Positions 50,902-62,797 of a stretch of DNA of 64,000 nucleotides are shown here, one piece after another. The notes beneath the pieces were generated by a model, which searched no databases, was not told the origin of the DNA, and was given only the letters and a program-made list of their open reading frames with translations. Within the stretch, counting starts at the first letter, position 1, and each line of letters begins with the position of its first letter. Source of the stretch: Cercospora beticola (Eukaryota > Ascomycota > Dothideomycetes > Mycosphaerellales > Mycosphaerellaceae); the NCBI RefSeq assembly GCF_033473495.1, contig NC_088935.1:3162001-3226000 (forward strand), written 5' to 3'. The position numbers and the translations under genes are program-made.

Positions 50902-52680
50902 CTACTCCATCAGATGCTTCGACCGAATGATGCTTGATGTGCGGCTGGGCACTTTATTATATGTCTGTCCAGAAGAGAATATGCGGGCTCGAGGTTGAGG
51001 TACAGGACTGGAGGCGTCCTCTTCGAGGACGGGTGACGTGTCGTACTTGCGTCTACTTGCCAGGCTGTCTCTGAGAGAAGGCATCTGTCTTTGAGCCCCT
51101 GGAGAACGATCCTGGCTGGCAAGTCGAGTGTTGGCGCGGAAAGAAGAGGAGAAGTCGGTCATGGCGCGCGATGGTGCACGCAGTGTGCGTTCTTCATGAG
51201 TGGTATCGTGGTTCTGTTGCATCCGGCTGCGGAGCGCCCTGCTTGGCACTGCGCTGATGCGGTGGGGTGGCTGCAGAGTGGCAGAGTGTGTCGGAGTAGA
51301 TTGGGCTTCAGACCCGGAGAGATCGCCGTGACTGCCGCGTGGACTGATGTTTGCACGAGTATCGATAGCTTGTGGACCTAGCAGGCTTGACTTGCGCTGC
51401 TCAAGACGACTCATGGGTCGACCAGGTGTCAAAGCAGCGACTGGCAAACTGCTCTTACGCACTGTCCTGCGTAGAGGAAGGTCGATGGTGGGAAGCTCAG
51501 CTTGTGCAGGAGATGCGAAGTGAGCCGGCGAGGACAGCTGAGCTGGAGAAGCTACGATGCCCGGAGATGCAACATAACCGGGAGTAGCTGGTGTAGATGG
51601 CTTGCTTTCGCGTAGCGAAATGCAGAGATCAGTCAAGTTGCGGCACAGGTTGTCCACTCTACGGCGAACCTGACGCTCATTAAGGGGTGCCTGATTAGTT
51701 TGCGGCGATGCCGAATTGGCATTCTGTCCTGCGGGCACGCCGGCTAGTGCGGCAAGGTTCAGGGCGTCGGCAACGACGACTTCCAGGTTATGGAATACAG
51801 TTGATGAGAGGCTGTCTCTCGATCTGCCTAGTGCGTCGTGCAGAAGTGGGTGGATGTTCGCCCACAAGCTTCCAACATTCTGTTCTGTAGGTAAAGCTGG
51901 TGATGCGGTCGTGGGTGCCTCTGCAGTGTCTTTGGTGGTGGACTGCTTGGGCGAAGATGTGATGGTAGTTGGTGCTGTGGTCGCCGTACGTGGACGGTCG
52001 CCAGAGTCGCCAGAGGCGGCGGCACTTGATGAAGAGGGCTTCTTGTGGTCGCACTCGAGTTTCTTGATGCGAGACTTGAGCTCATCGAGCTCGTCCCAGA
52101 CCGTGTCTGCAGTCTGTGAATCAACGGAGGAGTCTGTGTGCTGTCGGTCCGAGGATTCCGTGGGAGAGTCTTGCGATTCTATAGTGGGAGCGAGAAAGAG
52201 GTGGTTGTCATGGTGTCTGGTGCCAAACGAGGCAGTTCCCGAGGATGACCTTCTGCGACCGAGCGGCTGTGGCTCAGGCGAGCGTGGTCGCTGCTGGCGC
52301 GGCGATATGGGTGAGCGGTCGGCGAAGGTGGAAAAGCGGCGCGTGCGACCGGTGGAGGTGGTGTCGTCATAATGAGATGTGCGCGTTAGCGACGCGCGAC
52401 GCTGGAGGTCGGCGTGCTGGAAGAGGCCTGTTGAGGCGCGCAGAGTGTCGAGGCGTGAGGGAGGTCGTGAGACGTTGCCGCCGCTGGTGCTGGGTCGCGC
52501 TGCCTCTGCGGGCAGCGACCGGCGTTTGGAGAAGGAGGCTCGAGACATGGAGCGTCGTGAGCAGGAGCGGTCGGCAGCGTGGCTGGCGGCGGCTTGTTCG
52601 TCGGCGAGCTCCAGAAAGTAGTCGTTATCTTCGTCGCGAGCAGAATTGGGGTGTGGTTGGTAGAGGTGGGAGGAAGGCAT
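50902..52680 (-). CDS. large Ser/Arg/Pro-rich disordered protein, conserved core
   Basis: One exon, 592 aa from MPSSHLYQ at 52680. The frame stays open a further 735 nt upstream (to 53415) but that part looks like leader sequence. Visible: DNDYFLELADEQAA near the start, many Ser/Arg pairs, a short charged helix WDELDELKSRIKKLECDHKK, and a conserved-looking helical block (SLWANIHPLLHDALGRSRD, RRRVDNLCRNLTDLCISLRE). Short SP/ASP repeats follow (ASPAQLSSPAHFASPAQ). No signal peptide, membrane helix or enzyme motif. Function unknown. Multiple SP and RxxS sites suggest phosphorylation, as inference. Confidence 0.75.
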   Translation of the reverse strand: MPSSHLYQPHPNSARDEDNDYFLELADEQAAASHAADRSCSRRSMSRASFSKRRSLPAEAARPSTSGGNVSRPPSRLDTLRASTGLFQHADLQRRASLTRTSHYDDTTSTGRTRRFSTFADRSPISPRQQRPRSPEPQPLGRRRSSSGTASFGTRHHDNHLFLAPTIESQDSPTESSDRQHTDSSVDSQTADTVWDELDELKSRIKKLECDHKKPSSSSAAASGDSGDRPRTATTAPTTITSSPKQSTTKDTAEAPTTASPALPTEQNVGSLWANIHPLLHDALGRSRDSLSSTVFHNLEVVVADALNLAALAGVPAGQNANSASPQTNQAPLNERQVRRRVDNLCRNLTDLCISLRESKPSTPATPGYVASPGIVASPAQLSSPAHFASPAQAELPTIDLPLRRTVRKSSLPVAALTPGRPMSRLEQRKSSLLGPQAIDTRANISPRGSHGDLSGSEAQSTPTHSATLQPPHRISAVPSRALRSRMQQNHDTTHEERTLRAPSRAMTDFSSSFRANTRLASQDRSPGAQRQMPSLRDSLASRRKYDTSPVLEEDASSPVPQPRARIFSSGQTYNKVPSRTSSIIRSKHLME

Positions 52681-54179
52681 TTCTCTGTCCCAAGGGGTGA
52701 AGGTGGGTGTTCTCGCTTCTATCCTTGTCGCGCTGCTGGGATACTGACGCCGGGTTAGCTGAGCGCGCGCGGTGTGGTGCGTGCCGGGGAGGCACCCCTG
52801 GTGCTGGTGCTGTTGCGGATTGTGATGGGTAGCCCTTTCACTTACAGCCTCTGCCGATCTGCAATGGCAATCGGTGTTGCTTTTGTTGTGGTGATGGCGG
52901 GGCGATGAAAGTGCATGTGCGTGTGTGGGAGGAGAAGAACGCGTCGCACTGCTGCCATGTGACGCAGCCAGCGGAAGCGGGATCGCGTCGACCAGAAATC
53001 GGGTGGGAATTGTTGGCACTGGTTCTGAACAATCGTAGAAATCGTGTCTCCTGCGCACGCTGCTCTCACTGCTGCGACTTCTTCGTCGTGCGGTCTTCGT
53101 TCTGGCTGCGCGCCGCTCGGGGTACTCGTCTGCGTTGCGCTCGAGTCCTGATTCGCCACAACCCGCGACGATCCCCTGCATTACGCTCGCTTGCGTTGCT
53201 AGTCTGCTCTGGTAATTTCGTCCTCCTCCTCCGTGCGCCTCGTGGATTTCCTCCTCCGTCGTCGACATCTTGGGCACAAATGCACGCAGGCGGCAGGAGG
53301 TGGGAGTGTGGACGACGCGCTCATTTTGAGCAGCGCGGTGCACTATAGCCCGCATTGGATATACGCTGCACCTCTCATCAATGCCGCTCATGATGAATGA
53401 CACAGAGCCTGGCAAGTGGGCAACCTAGTTTCCACCTCCGACCATTCACTCGCAGCTATCGGCCGCCGTCCATGCCATGCCTGCTGCCACTCCATCGCGC
53501 GCCGTCTGCGAACGCTGGGCGGAGATAGCAACACGAGCTGCAGACCATGTTCACAGCTTGCGCAGAAAAGATCACCACTCGCTGTGACGCTCTACAGTAC
53601 GCAGCCGTGAATGGCTAGCCCACCAGCGACATACCCAAAGGGGTGGAGCTTGTAATCATTCATCCGACCCTCGACGTTTCTGACACATGCCACACCTTGA
53701 CTCGCAGTCTCGCACGCAGGGGCTGCATCAACTTTATGATACTCGGATACGCGACTGTGCGAACATAATTTCCGGCCACATTGTCTCAGCGCACGGTATG
53801 ATAAATTGCCCAACACGGCTCCGCACTTGGCCAGATCCGCCTCCCAAACTCGACTGCGGCCTGAGGAGTCAAGCCCACGAATATTCTGATACCTATCCAG
53901 ATCGTGTTCGCGCGAACTGCCTTGCAGATCTGGGCTTCAACAATGTGCAGCCGTTGCTGGCCCGTTGCGACATTCTCGAGTCAGTAAGTCAGTGCCGCTG
54001 TTTGGGCGCGCACGCAGCACGCAGGGCGCGGGATGATTGTAGCCGGCTTGGTTGTCCGAACCCTTTCGTGCCGTTGAAAATAGATTGTCACCAGATCTGA
54101 AACACGTCCAAACCTCACACTCGCAGCACAAACGTCGCAAGACACGAGCTGTTATTCGGAAATGTGTGTCCGAACCTAT
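52681..54179. other. intergenic region, 52.7-54.2 kb
   Basis: About 1.5 kb between the Ser-rich protein start and the monooxygenase stop. The first half carries the open upstream extension of the Ser-rich frame on the minus strand. No other conserved frame, RNA gene or repeat seen. Confidence 0.4.
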
Positions 54180-56730
54180 CTACCTGGCCAAGTAAAAAGC
54201 CAGATCCGCCTCAGGATCATACTCTCTCAATGTCCGACCATTGCCCATGAACCTGAAACGGTTCCGCGAACGATATCTGATCTCGAAATCCTCAGGTCTG
54301 AGCGTCGAGATCATGTCATGGTAGCTCAACACCGAACCGGGCCAAACTGCTGTCACCCGCCCGTCGACCCTGTGATTCTTGTACCACTGTTCGCGCGAAG
54401 GTCAGAGAAGGGGTCTACAAACTCTCATCACACACAAGATCTTCGTACCGATTGACATCCTCCTGACCAGACCAAAGTCTGCATAATCTCATCCCCGTAC
54501 GTGTTGAATTCATCCTGCACTTCTTGTTTCACGTCGATGAATTTGATGTCCTGAGAACGGTGTCAGCATCAGCTCATCTCAGTTCGCCACGCGTTTGCAC
54601 GGAATGTTTCAACGGCGAACGTTACAGGGAAGTGCATACCTCTTGCAAGATCTTGAGGACCCATTGGCACATGTAGTCTGCAGACCATCCCAGTCCGGCC
54701 ATGAGAGAGCCGTGACCAACTGTGCAACATTTAGCCGGATTACCAGAATGCATTGTCTGTCTTACCAGGAGCGTTTGGTCCGGAGAATGTGAAGAAGTTG
54801 GCTGCTCACGATCAGTGTTCGTCCTCTTGCAGCAGGATGCAGTACCTACGGAAGCCGGAGGCACATAGCGACAAATATGACATAGGCTCTGTCGACCACT
54901 GCGAATAATTAGTAAAGACTCGGCAAACAGTTTAATGCCTCCCGCATGACGACTGCAACCGCTTCGAAGCAGCCACAACGCGATCTTCGGAATGGCCCAT
55001 GGGTCAATTCAGACCAAGACAACGGAGCGAGCGCCAGCTGACAGCCGTTGCCAGATTCGTGTTCATTTGCGACCGCCTAGAGTGAGCTCCCGAACACTTA
55101 CACAGTCTGCAAGAGATACGCCGTTACGACCAATCAATGGGAAAGGCGGTCGGTGAGAGACATCAAAACCGGTTGCACAAATAATGGCATCGACTTCGTG
55201 CGTTTGCTCCTCGTCCGTTGATGTTTTGACGACGATGCCAGCAGGTGTTATCCTCGCAATGCGGTCAGTAATTAGTGACACATTATCACGCACAAAAGAC
55301 TCCAGGTATCCAGGCCCAGGAGTTGCCCTTCGGCAGCCGACCTCCTGCCCTGTGTTAGCATCGTGTTCAAGGAGAGCGTCTAGGCAACTGGAAAAAGATC
55401 TCGTAACCCACATAGTCCGGTGTTAGCTTCGCCGCCAGGCTTTCGTCGTTTCCCAGCTTCTCCTTCATCTGATCCGCAGTCGCTTTGCGTGCTGCGGTTT
55501 GAGCATCGGAGTCCTTGACGAACATATCAAAGGCTCTATTGCTGGCCGCCTGAATCTTCTTTCGATACTGTTTGAGAGCTTCTGGATTCTCGCGAAAGTT
55601 GCGTTTCTCCTCTTCGCTAAAGTAATACTGTACCTTTCCGCCGATGGCTCCCGAGCCCAGTCCAGGTGTGATGTATGTTGGATGTCGAATGTAATTGGTT
55701 AGATGTTCTGCCTTTTCAACCAGTTGCGGGATGATCTGAATTGCTGAACTGCCATTTCCTATGACTCCGATGCGTTTTCCGGTAGGATCGAATTTGGTAT
55801 TCCAATCTGCAGAGTGCATCATTTCTCCTTGGAAATCTTTCAAATCGGGAATGCTGGGCCAGCGCCATTTGGACAGAAAGCCCACTGCAGATATCAGAAC
55901 GTCACAAGTATCTTCGATAGTACCATTTTTCGTGTCGAGCTGCAGGTTCCACTGGCCAGACTCCTCCGAGAATTCAGCGTTTGATCTGTTTGTGCTTAAC
56001 GAGCTGTATCTGGCGAGGAAGTAGCGGAGAAGCCCTGGCAGAGTTTACTCACACGCGGTGGCCGACTTTGACGTCTCGTGCAAGGTCCCACTTTGCCACG
56101 GTTGCCTTGAAGTACTCCAAAATCTCCTCGCCGGATGCATAGAAGGCACTCCAGTTCGGATTCGGCTCGAATGGGAATGTATAGATACTTGATGGAACAT
56201 CACAAGCACTGTTCAACGTATCGATCAATTTCTGTTCGCAAGTCGTTGAGGAACCACTCACACGCCAGGGTATACGTTGACGAGCCATCTGGAGTAGTTG
56301 TTAGAATTTTCTTGTGCCTGTGACAGATTCCCACTTGGATTCCGGAGCCAAATCTTCCCAAGAATGCACAAAATATCAACCTGCCGACGATCGCATGTAC
56401 TCACGTCCCACCAATATCATCGTTAGCCTCGTACAGAACAAGTTCGACGTTCTCCCCTAAAGTTTCTTTCCATTCGTGATATATCTTGTAAGCAAAGTTC
56501 ATTGCAGAAATACCGGCACCTATGCAAGCAATTCGCAACTTGCGAGTCGGCGTTCTCGAAGGCTTCTTGTACAGTGGAATATGGTTGTCCGGAAGCGGTT
56601 CGCCATACCGCATGGGAGGGTCGGGCACCTCTCCATTTGCTGAATCGTTCAAACTCGTTGCTGCCACTGTGGGATCTTTACTCAACATGTCCTCCATCGT
56701 CTGAGGCATACTGTCGTATGCGCCGGCCAT
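54180..56730 (-). CDS. Baeyer-Villiger-type FAD monooxygenase, ten exons
   Basis: Exons (minus order): 56730-56405, 56288-56262, 56208-56053, 55985-55412, 55344-55102, 54898-54850, 54801-54766, 54719-54640, 54550-54449, 54386-54180. They sum to 600 codons (599 aa) with all phases consistent. The FAD loop GAGISA is at 71-76 and a second Rossmann loop is GVIGNGSSAIQ. Between them lies the diagnostic motif F-x-G-x(3)-H-x(3)-W (FQGEMMHSADW) of type I Baeyer-Villiger monooxygenases. ATGFD follows later. Known: these enzymes insert oxygen next to ketones using NADPH and O2. Substrate unknown. No polyketide or terpene genes are nearby. It is divergent from NTM1. Confidence 0.92.
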
Positions 56731-57172
56731 GGCCAAATCCTAGAATGTTCAAGAGTTCAACAATATCTGCTCACCAGTCTCGTCGAAGTGAGCACTCCTT
56801 CACTGACGACGACATTCGCCTCAAATACATGCGCCCCCCAAACCATCTTGCAGGCTAAGCGGTAGCCGACATAGAGTGAGGGGCATGCCATCACGCCTTG
56901 CTCAACAGCAGCAAGCTTCGCAAAGCACCTGCTCGTTCTGAGTACTATCATCCTCAGCCACGTTGAGCAAACATGTTCTTTGACCGAAGAAGTGCAGCTG
57001 AACCAACGAAGCCTTGACCACGCGATGTCGAAGGCATCGACAACGGTCGGAAAGATGCTGGTCGCGCCTGCGGCTTACGAAGCCCAATCAAGTTAGGTCC
57101 AAACAAACCATCAAATGAGCCAGAGTTTACCCCAGTATCGATATCCGTCCCACCACCAGTCCACCACCAACA
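56731..57172. promoter_or_regulatory. shared promoter, monooxygenase and NTM1 genes
   Basis: 442 bp between divergent starts. Short frames only. No motif recognised with confidence. Confidence 0.4.
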
Positions 57173-57952
57173 ATGTCTGAAGTGGAGAAACGTCGGGCAT
57201 CCGCCGAGTTCGACATTTCAAGCAAAAAGAAGCGCAACGACGACCAAGAGGAGGACCTGGCAGAGGAGATGTCGTTGGTGAAGGAAAATGTCGACGCACA
57301 AATCAACCACGAGGCCGCTCTGAAATACTGGGCAGAACAGCCCGCCAACGACACTGGAGTCCTCGGTGGCTATCCCGAAGTCAGTCGCGTAGACTTGCAA
57401 GGCAGCGCGAACTTCCTTGCCAAACTCCGCCGCTCATCGAAGCAATACCCTCCGTCAAGCGGAAAGCTACCTCGCGTCGTCGATACGGGAGCAGGAATTG
57501 GGCGGGTCACGAAGGGGTTCTTGAGCAATGTGGCACAAACCGTTGATATCGTTGAGCCGGTGGAGGTACTGTCTCGGCAGATCAAAGATGAACCTTGCGT
57601 GGGCACAATATACAATGTCGGACTCGAGGATTGGACACCGGAGGTCAAATACGATCTGATATGGAATCAGTGGTGCGTGGGACAAATTCGCGATGCACAG
57701 CTTGTTGCATATCTCAAGCGAGTCACACCATTCTTGAATCCTGGAGGCTGGATCATCGTCAAAGAGAACCTCAGCAACCATCATCTTGGGGAGGATGTGT
57801 TTGATGAGACCGACAGCTCCGTTACCAGGACCGATGCACACTTCAGGCAGATTTGGGAAGAAGCTGGCTTGAAGCTTGTGAGTACGGAGCTCCAGAAAGG
57901 CTTCCCAAAGGTGTTGTATCCAGTGCGAGCCTATGCATTACAACCGAAGTAG
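57173..57952 (+). CDS. NTM1: protein N-terminal Xaa-Pro-Lys methyltransferase NTM1
   Basis: One exon, 259 aa. It methylates the alpha-amino group of proteins exposed as X-Pro-Lys after Met removal (ribosomal proteins in yeast, RCC1 in animals), using S-adenosylmethionine. The SAM loop VVDTGAGIGRVTKG is at residues 102-115. Further conserved parts are YDLIWNQWCVGQ, LNPGGWIIVKENL and SSVTRTDAHFRQIWEEAGL, all matching METTL11/Tae1. Odd: the motif-I residue before GAG is Thr where most relatives have Cys. The first 40 residues form a charged tail. ATG at 57173 follows CAACA. Confidence 0.94.
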   Translation: MSEVEKRRASAEFDISSKKKRNDDQEEDLAEEMSLVKENVDAQINHEAALKYWAEQPANDTGVLGGYPEVSRVDLQGSANFLAKLRRSSKQYPPSSGKLPRVVDTGAGIGRVTKGFLSNVAQTVDIVEPVEVLSRQIKDEPCVGTIYNVGLEDWTPEVKYDLIWNQWCVGQIRDAQLVAYLKRVTPFLNPGGWIIVKENLSNHHLGEDVFDETDSSVTRTDAHFRQIWEEAGLKLVSTELQKGFPKVLYPVRAYALQPK

Positions 57953-58735
57953 GCTTCCTCTACGCGACAGATTGAAACGACGGCCGAAGAGCAAGTCGGA
58001 ATAGTGTGATAACTGTCCAGGACCAGAAGATGCAGCTACGCGTCTGTCGGTTTGCTCTTGTCTGCGTGACAACGATTCCCCTGAAGGTAGAGAATTGCAG
58101 CGCCTATCTGCAATTAACGAACTTCCACAATCCTCGGGTTCCATCAAACAGCCGAGCAATCGAGCAGAAAAGATGCAGTACTAGCTGTGGTCGCAAGGTG
58201 ACATCGCGCACAATTTCCAAACTCGCGCTGAGGTCGGGTTACAGATGGACAAAGGGCGGCCAAGGAGACGTGCTCGCTGAATACGAAGGCTCTGTGTCCA
58301 GCTCGACAGTCATGCGGTCCAAGCTCAAGAAGAGCGAAATTGCCTGTTTGGTGGTCTGAGACAGCGGCGAACATCAGCCCAGCTTAGGGAGAATAGTCGA
58401 CTCTTGCAGATAGCTAAGAACGATCGGAGGAAGCACTCGTTGTCACGCCAGCGGCCATGAAGCTCGTTACGAAGCCACAGATGAAATATTGGGCCAATCT
58501 CATGAGCCCGTCTCACTAAGCGCGCAGAGCAGCAGTTGTATCAGTATGGAATTGATGATCGCTGCTGACGCTCACATTCAACGCTGTCTTCGTCGAGGCA
58601 ATGAACTGCAAACCTGGTGATACATTTACTTTCTGAACTCTTTTCCGTCTATTTTGCTATACACATGGGACTGGACTGAATATGCTACAAGCTGATCAGA
58701 GCTCAGCTATAAACCAGGTAAACCCTAGGCAGGCA
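57953..58735. other. 3'-3' spacer between NTM1 and MIC60
   Basis: 783 bp between convergent stops. A 117-codon plus frame (58006-58359) shows no domain. Nothing else recognised. Confidence 0.4.
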
Positions 58736-60839
58736 TTACTGGACGAGGAGGCTTTGTAATCTGCTTTCCGCGGCAATGACCTGAATTCGCTGTTAGCATA
58801 GCTGCTCTGCCATGGGAAAGAAGTAAATGGTGTGTACTCACATCAATAGCTTGCTGGACCTCAAGCACCCTCCTACACTCACCCACCCAATCTCTGCTCA
58901 GTACGCCGGCCCATCCCTTGAGTCCGTTCATTTCACGTGCTGCGGCATCCAAATTGCCCTCTTCCAAGAGAACTTCTGTCCGTGCCAGCGTCGCCTCAAC
59001 ATCGTCACCCTCTGGCAGTCCTCGGTCTGCTTTCTTTTGGAACATGAGCTTGCTCAGTACAGCTGAAGCCGCGTGACTAGCTACGCCCGCATCCTCGGGC
59101 AGCAGGCTTGCCTTGCGGACTTCCGATGCCACGCGTCGGAAACGATCGATCAGGTGGGCCGACGATGGGATACCGCGTTGATAAGCCGCAGGGTTGATGG
59201 AAGCGATAGCAGCATTGACAACATCGTTGTTCTTGCTGACTTCTTTCAGGGCCACAAGCTCGTTGATGAAAGGCGTAGGGGTATCGGACTCTTGAAGCTT
59301 GGCTCGTACAGCCTCAAGAGCGACTTGCAGATGTTGTGTCTGGAGAGTGGCGTCCACGACCTCATTCCACTCAGAATTGAGTTTCTCGAGTTCTGCAACG
59401 CTGCTAGAAAGCTCATCCAGTTTCGATAGCCTGCCATTGCGTTCTTCTTCAACCTTCGCCCGAACGGTCTCCATGAACTTCTTTTGCAGGGCAATCTCCT
59501 GCTCAATGAGTTCATTCTGTTTCTTTTGCTCGTAGACTTTTCGCGCGGCATCAAGCTCAGCGGAAAGCTTCTGCTGATAGCTTGTGCTGAGCTTTTCACG
59601 CTCCTGCTCGTACTCTTCCCGCCAGCGAGTTTCCTGCTCACGCATCTCACCTTCTAGACGGCGCACGAGCTCTTTGGCGGCCTGGTCGAATTCAAGGTGT
59701 GCATTTTTGATCTCGGTCTCGGCATCGTGGGATGCTTTTTCTTTCGCGAGCTTGATCTCACCAATGACTTTATTCAGGTTGTTCTTGGCCTCTGCCAGTA
59801 CGGAGCCGTATTTTGATGCATCCGAGGTGTTGTTTATCGCCGTAATGATACCATTAACCAGCTTGATGGCTTCCTGGACTGCCGGCTCGGAAGCTTCAGG
59901 AGCATTCAGGTGGTCAATCGCAGGTACTGCAACACTCGGTGCCGGCTTCTCTGCAGGCTTCGCCTTTGTCGATTTGTTGTCCTCCTTGGGCAGAGACTTG
60001 GTCGATACATCCGGAACCTCAGGCTTTGTAGGCTCTTTGGCTGTTTCCTTTTTCGATGCTGGCTTGGCATTGTTGTCTTCGAGGGCACTTGTATGTCGGC
60101 CTCGCGACCCCAGATCACTCCCACTGCTTTCTGTTTCTGCAACACGCGGGCTAATGCCACTTTGTCGGCCAATTGTCACTTTGTTCTCGCCGCGAGTCTG
60201 AGGCCAGCTGCGCGACGAAGCTGATCCAGAGCTAGGGAAGCGTTTGCGAAATTCGCGTTCTTCAAAGTATGCCACAGCATCTTCTCCCAACGGGACATAC
60301 TCGACGAAGAAGTCATGGAAATTGTCATTCATGAGCGAGTAGTAGACGCCGGCCCCGTAGCCGAGAGCAGAGAGAACGAGCAGCGTAAGGAGGAATCGTC
60401 TGAAGCGGCCCTTCTTCTTGGGAGGTGGTGGAGGTGCCGAGGAAGATCCAGTGTTCGCAGAGCCTGACCCGCCAGTCTTCGAGGATGCAGGCGGCAAGGC
60501 ATTGACATCGGCGGGCGACGGAGGGACTCGCGGCGACTGCTCGGGCGTGATGGGAGTTGTACTGCTCGGCGTCGATGGCTGAAGCACAGGAGGTTGAGGG
60601 ACTCCCGCGGCAGCACCGCTCTGGGTACCGGGTAGGACGACCTTATCGGGGGTGGGCGGAGCGGCGGCTTGGGCACGCTGGGAGGTCTAAGGATGGGTGT
60701 CAGTTCGTTCATGTGCAAGAGAGGCATTGATGAGAGCGCGGCGTACCGACCACAGGTGCTGCACCCGCTGCGGCTGCCATTGGCGAGTCGCAGCAGCGCG
60801 CACGCCTGCGCCGCCTCGGGACACAGCTACGCGCAGCAT
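58736..60839 (-). CDS. MIC60: MICOS complex subunit MIC60 (mitofilin)
   Basis: Three exons, 60839-60747, 60686-58842 and 58780-58736, 660 aa. The first exon gives an Arg-rich presequence (MLRVAVSRGGAGVRAAATR). One membrane helix lies at about residues 129-148 (LLTLLVLSALGYGAGVYY), followed by NDNFHDFFVEYVPLGE. A long coiled coil runs around residues 300-450, with a mitofilin signature domain at the C-terminus. The last exon (VIAAESRLQSLLVQ) restores the usual tail; without that splice a non-conserved ending is read. Known: inner-membrane anchor of cristae junctions, binding Mic19 and the outer membrane. Confidence 0.94.
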
Positions 60840-61446
60840 GATGGGCGTGCTGCTGCTATGCGACGGTGAGGGAGCGAGAGTCTGTAGTTGGGCTGGCGCG
60901 CAAATGTTGGCTGGGCCGCGTGAAAGAAGCTCCATGTCCGAGCTGCTTCTGCTTCTCCGTCATCGCCCGCGAACGCCGACTTCACGCTGCACCGTCTACT
61001 CTATTTCGACACACGCGCACAAACATCGTACACTCTGTCCTGTACACCCAGAGTGCAATGCTACACCATCGCTCATAGATATCAGCGGAGCAGAAAAACT
61101 CATTTGACTGCGGCTCTGCGAAGTCATCGGATGGCACCGCTGTGATGCTTTAGCAAGATTCACTCTATTCGCTGGCAAGGCCCGAGCCTCTGCGACATGA
61201 CAACAACCATCGGTACCCCAACGAAGTCCAAACTGAGCCTCTACACTGTAGCAAGAGTTACCCCAACGTATACATTGACTTGAGCCTCTACCCCACTGAC
61301 ATCACTTGCTCGTTCTCCAACTTACAAATCTACCCTTCACTTAGTCAAGGAATCATCTGTCACCCTTGGTCTCCTCGTATGATTGTACTACTACTTAAAT
61401 ATCAATCAAATCTAGCATCTTCCAAGAGACAGAAATCATACCAGCC
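60840..61446. promoter_or_regulatory. shared promoter, MIC60 and SDR genes
   Basis: 607 bp between divergent starts. CT-rich and AT-rich patches occur near the SDR start (about 61270-61440). No firm motif seen. Confidence 0.4.
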
Positions 61447-62797
61447 ATGCCTCACAACATTCTCCTCACGGGAGCCTCTGGTTATCTAGGTGGCTCACTT
61501 CTGAACTCTTGGCAAGAAACAAACTTCCCATATCGCGGCAATATCTATGCTCTCGTTCGAAACGAGGCACAAGGCGAGAAGGTTACACAATATGGCGCGA
61601 AGCGGCTCTCCTTCTCTCTGGAGGACGATCAAGCCGTAATCGATGCAATCGTCAAGCACGAAATATCTGTCGTTTACTTCCTCGTGGGTGCGTACTATTT
61701 TCAGAGCCAGAAGTCCATCCTCAAAGCTCTAGAAACGGTCCACAAAGCTACTGGAAAGATCACGCATTTCCTCTACGTATGTTGAGATCATAATTTCAAC
61801 CTGCATTGTTCACTACTGATTTAAGGCTGTCAGACCACCGGAACGAAGATGTTCGCAGACGTTGCAGGTTGTCCAACCGACAGACCTATATATGACACCG
61901 ATCCTGATTTGTATGACATACAAAAACGTCAAGAATCTTCCAACGAAGAGCTTAGCACGGTAAGCAGCCTTTGCCCAATTCATCACTTCTGATTCGCGTA
62001 CTAAGCGTTCACTTTGGAAGGCTGTAAAAACCAATTGTGCGGTCGTGGACGAGGGCGAGAAGCGTGGTGTCAGAGTATACCTCTTCTCCCCATGTGTAGT
62101 TTGTAAGATTGTACCGCAACCTGGAATGATGCCAAACGCAATCAACTAACTGTGTACTAGATGGGAAAGGCACGGGATTCGGAAATCGCATTTCTATCCA
62201 AACTGTGGATATAGTTATGGCATTCAAGGCGTGTGGATACGCTTACAATGTGGCGGACGATCAAGCGGTTTGTGCATTATCCTGGAGCATCAGAAATTAA
62301 ACTAATGACTTCCAGATCTGGCCTGTTTGTCATATTTCTGACACAGTGTCCCTATATTCGCATATTCTGACCAAGATACTCAACGGAGAGGATCCTCCAC
62401 ATGGAAAGAATGGCTATTATCTGGCCTCTACTGGACCAGTTGCCTGGGAGAAAATTTATGCCGCCATTGCCTCCGCTCTCTTTGCGAAGGGTGTCATCGC
62501 TGATGAAAAGCTGCGCCCCATCGATCAAGGAGCCATTGATCGCATAGTCACCGCACTTGGTGTAGACAACAAATCTTCCGCATTGAGTAAGATTTCCGGC
62601 AAGTGAGTCAACCGCTTCATTTGATCATCGTATACCACTCACATGTGTTCTATTTTAGCTGTACCTACACGCCTCGTCGTGGTGAGACGACCGGATGGAA
62701 GCCGAAATTTGCCCCAGCGCATATTCTCGAAAGCATGGACGAGGAAGTCGAGCACATTCTTGAGAACTTGAGCGATAACGTGAGAGGCATTCGATAG
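61447..62797 (+). CDS. extended short-chain dehydrogenase/epimerase-like enzyme
   Basis: Six exons, 61447-61776, 61834-61959, 62021-62102, 62161-62267, 62316-62602 and 62659-62797, 356 aa. The cofactor loop TGASGYLGG is at residues 8-16. Downstream are the spliced THFLY-TTGTKMF, YDIQK (a YxxxK that could be catalytic), VVYGKGTGFGN, PVCHISDTV and LASTGPVAWEKIY, ending in GETTGWKP. This is the pattern of fungal NAD-dependent epimerase/NmrA-like proteins. The acceptor of intron 1 is the second AG (61833), needed to keep the TTGTKMF match. Substrate unknown. Confidence 0.87.

Noticed and set aside
51716..52372. 218-codon plus-strand frame
   Set aside because: It is antisense to the Ser-rich gene and its open length follows from that gene's codon bias.
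58725..58780. MIC60 ending read through the last intron
   Set aside because: The read-through tail is not conserved, whereas splicing at 58841/58780 gives the usual mitofilin C-terminus.
59584..60201. 205-codon plus-strand frame
   Set aside because: It is a shadow frame antisense to MIC60.
54180..62797. Possible secondary-metabolite cluster (monooxygenase, methyltransferase, SDR)
   Set aside because: The methyltransferase is the protein-modifying NTM1, MIC60 lies between, and no backbone synthase or transporter is present.
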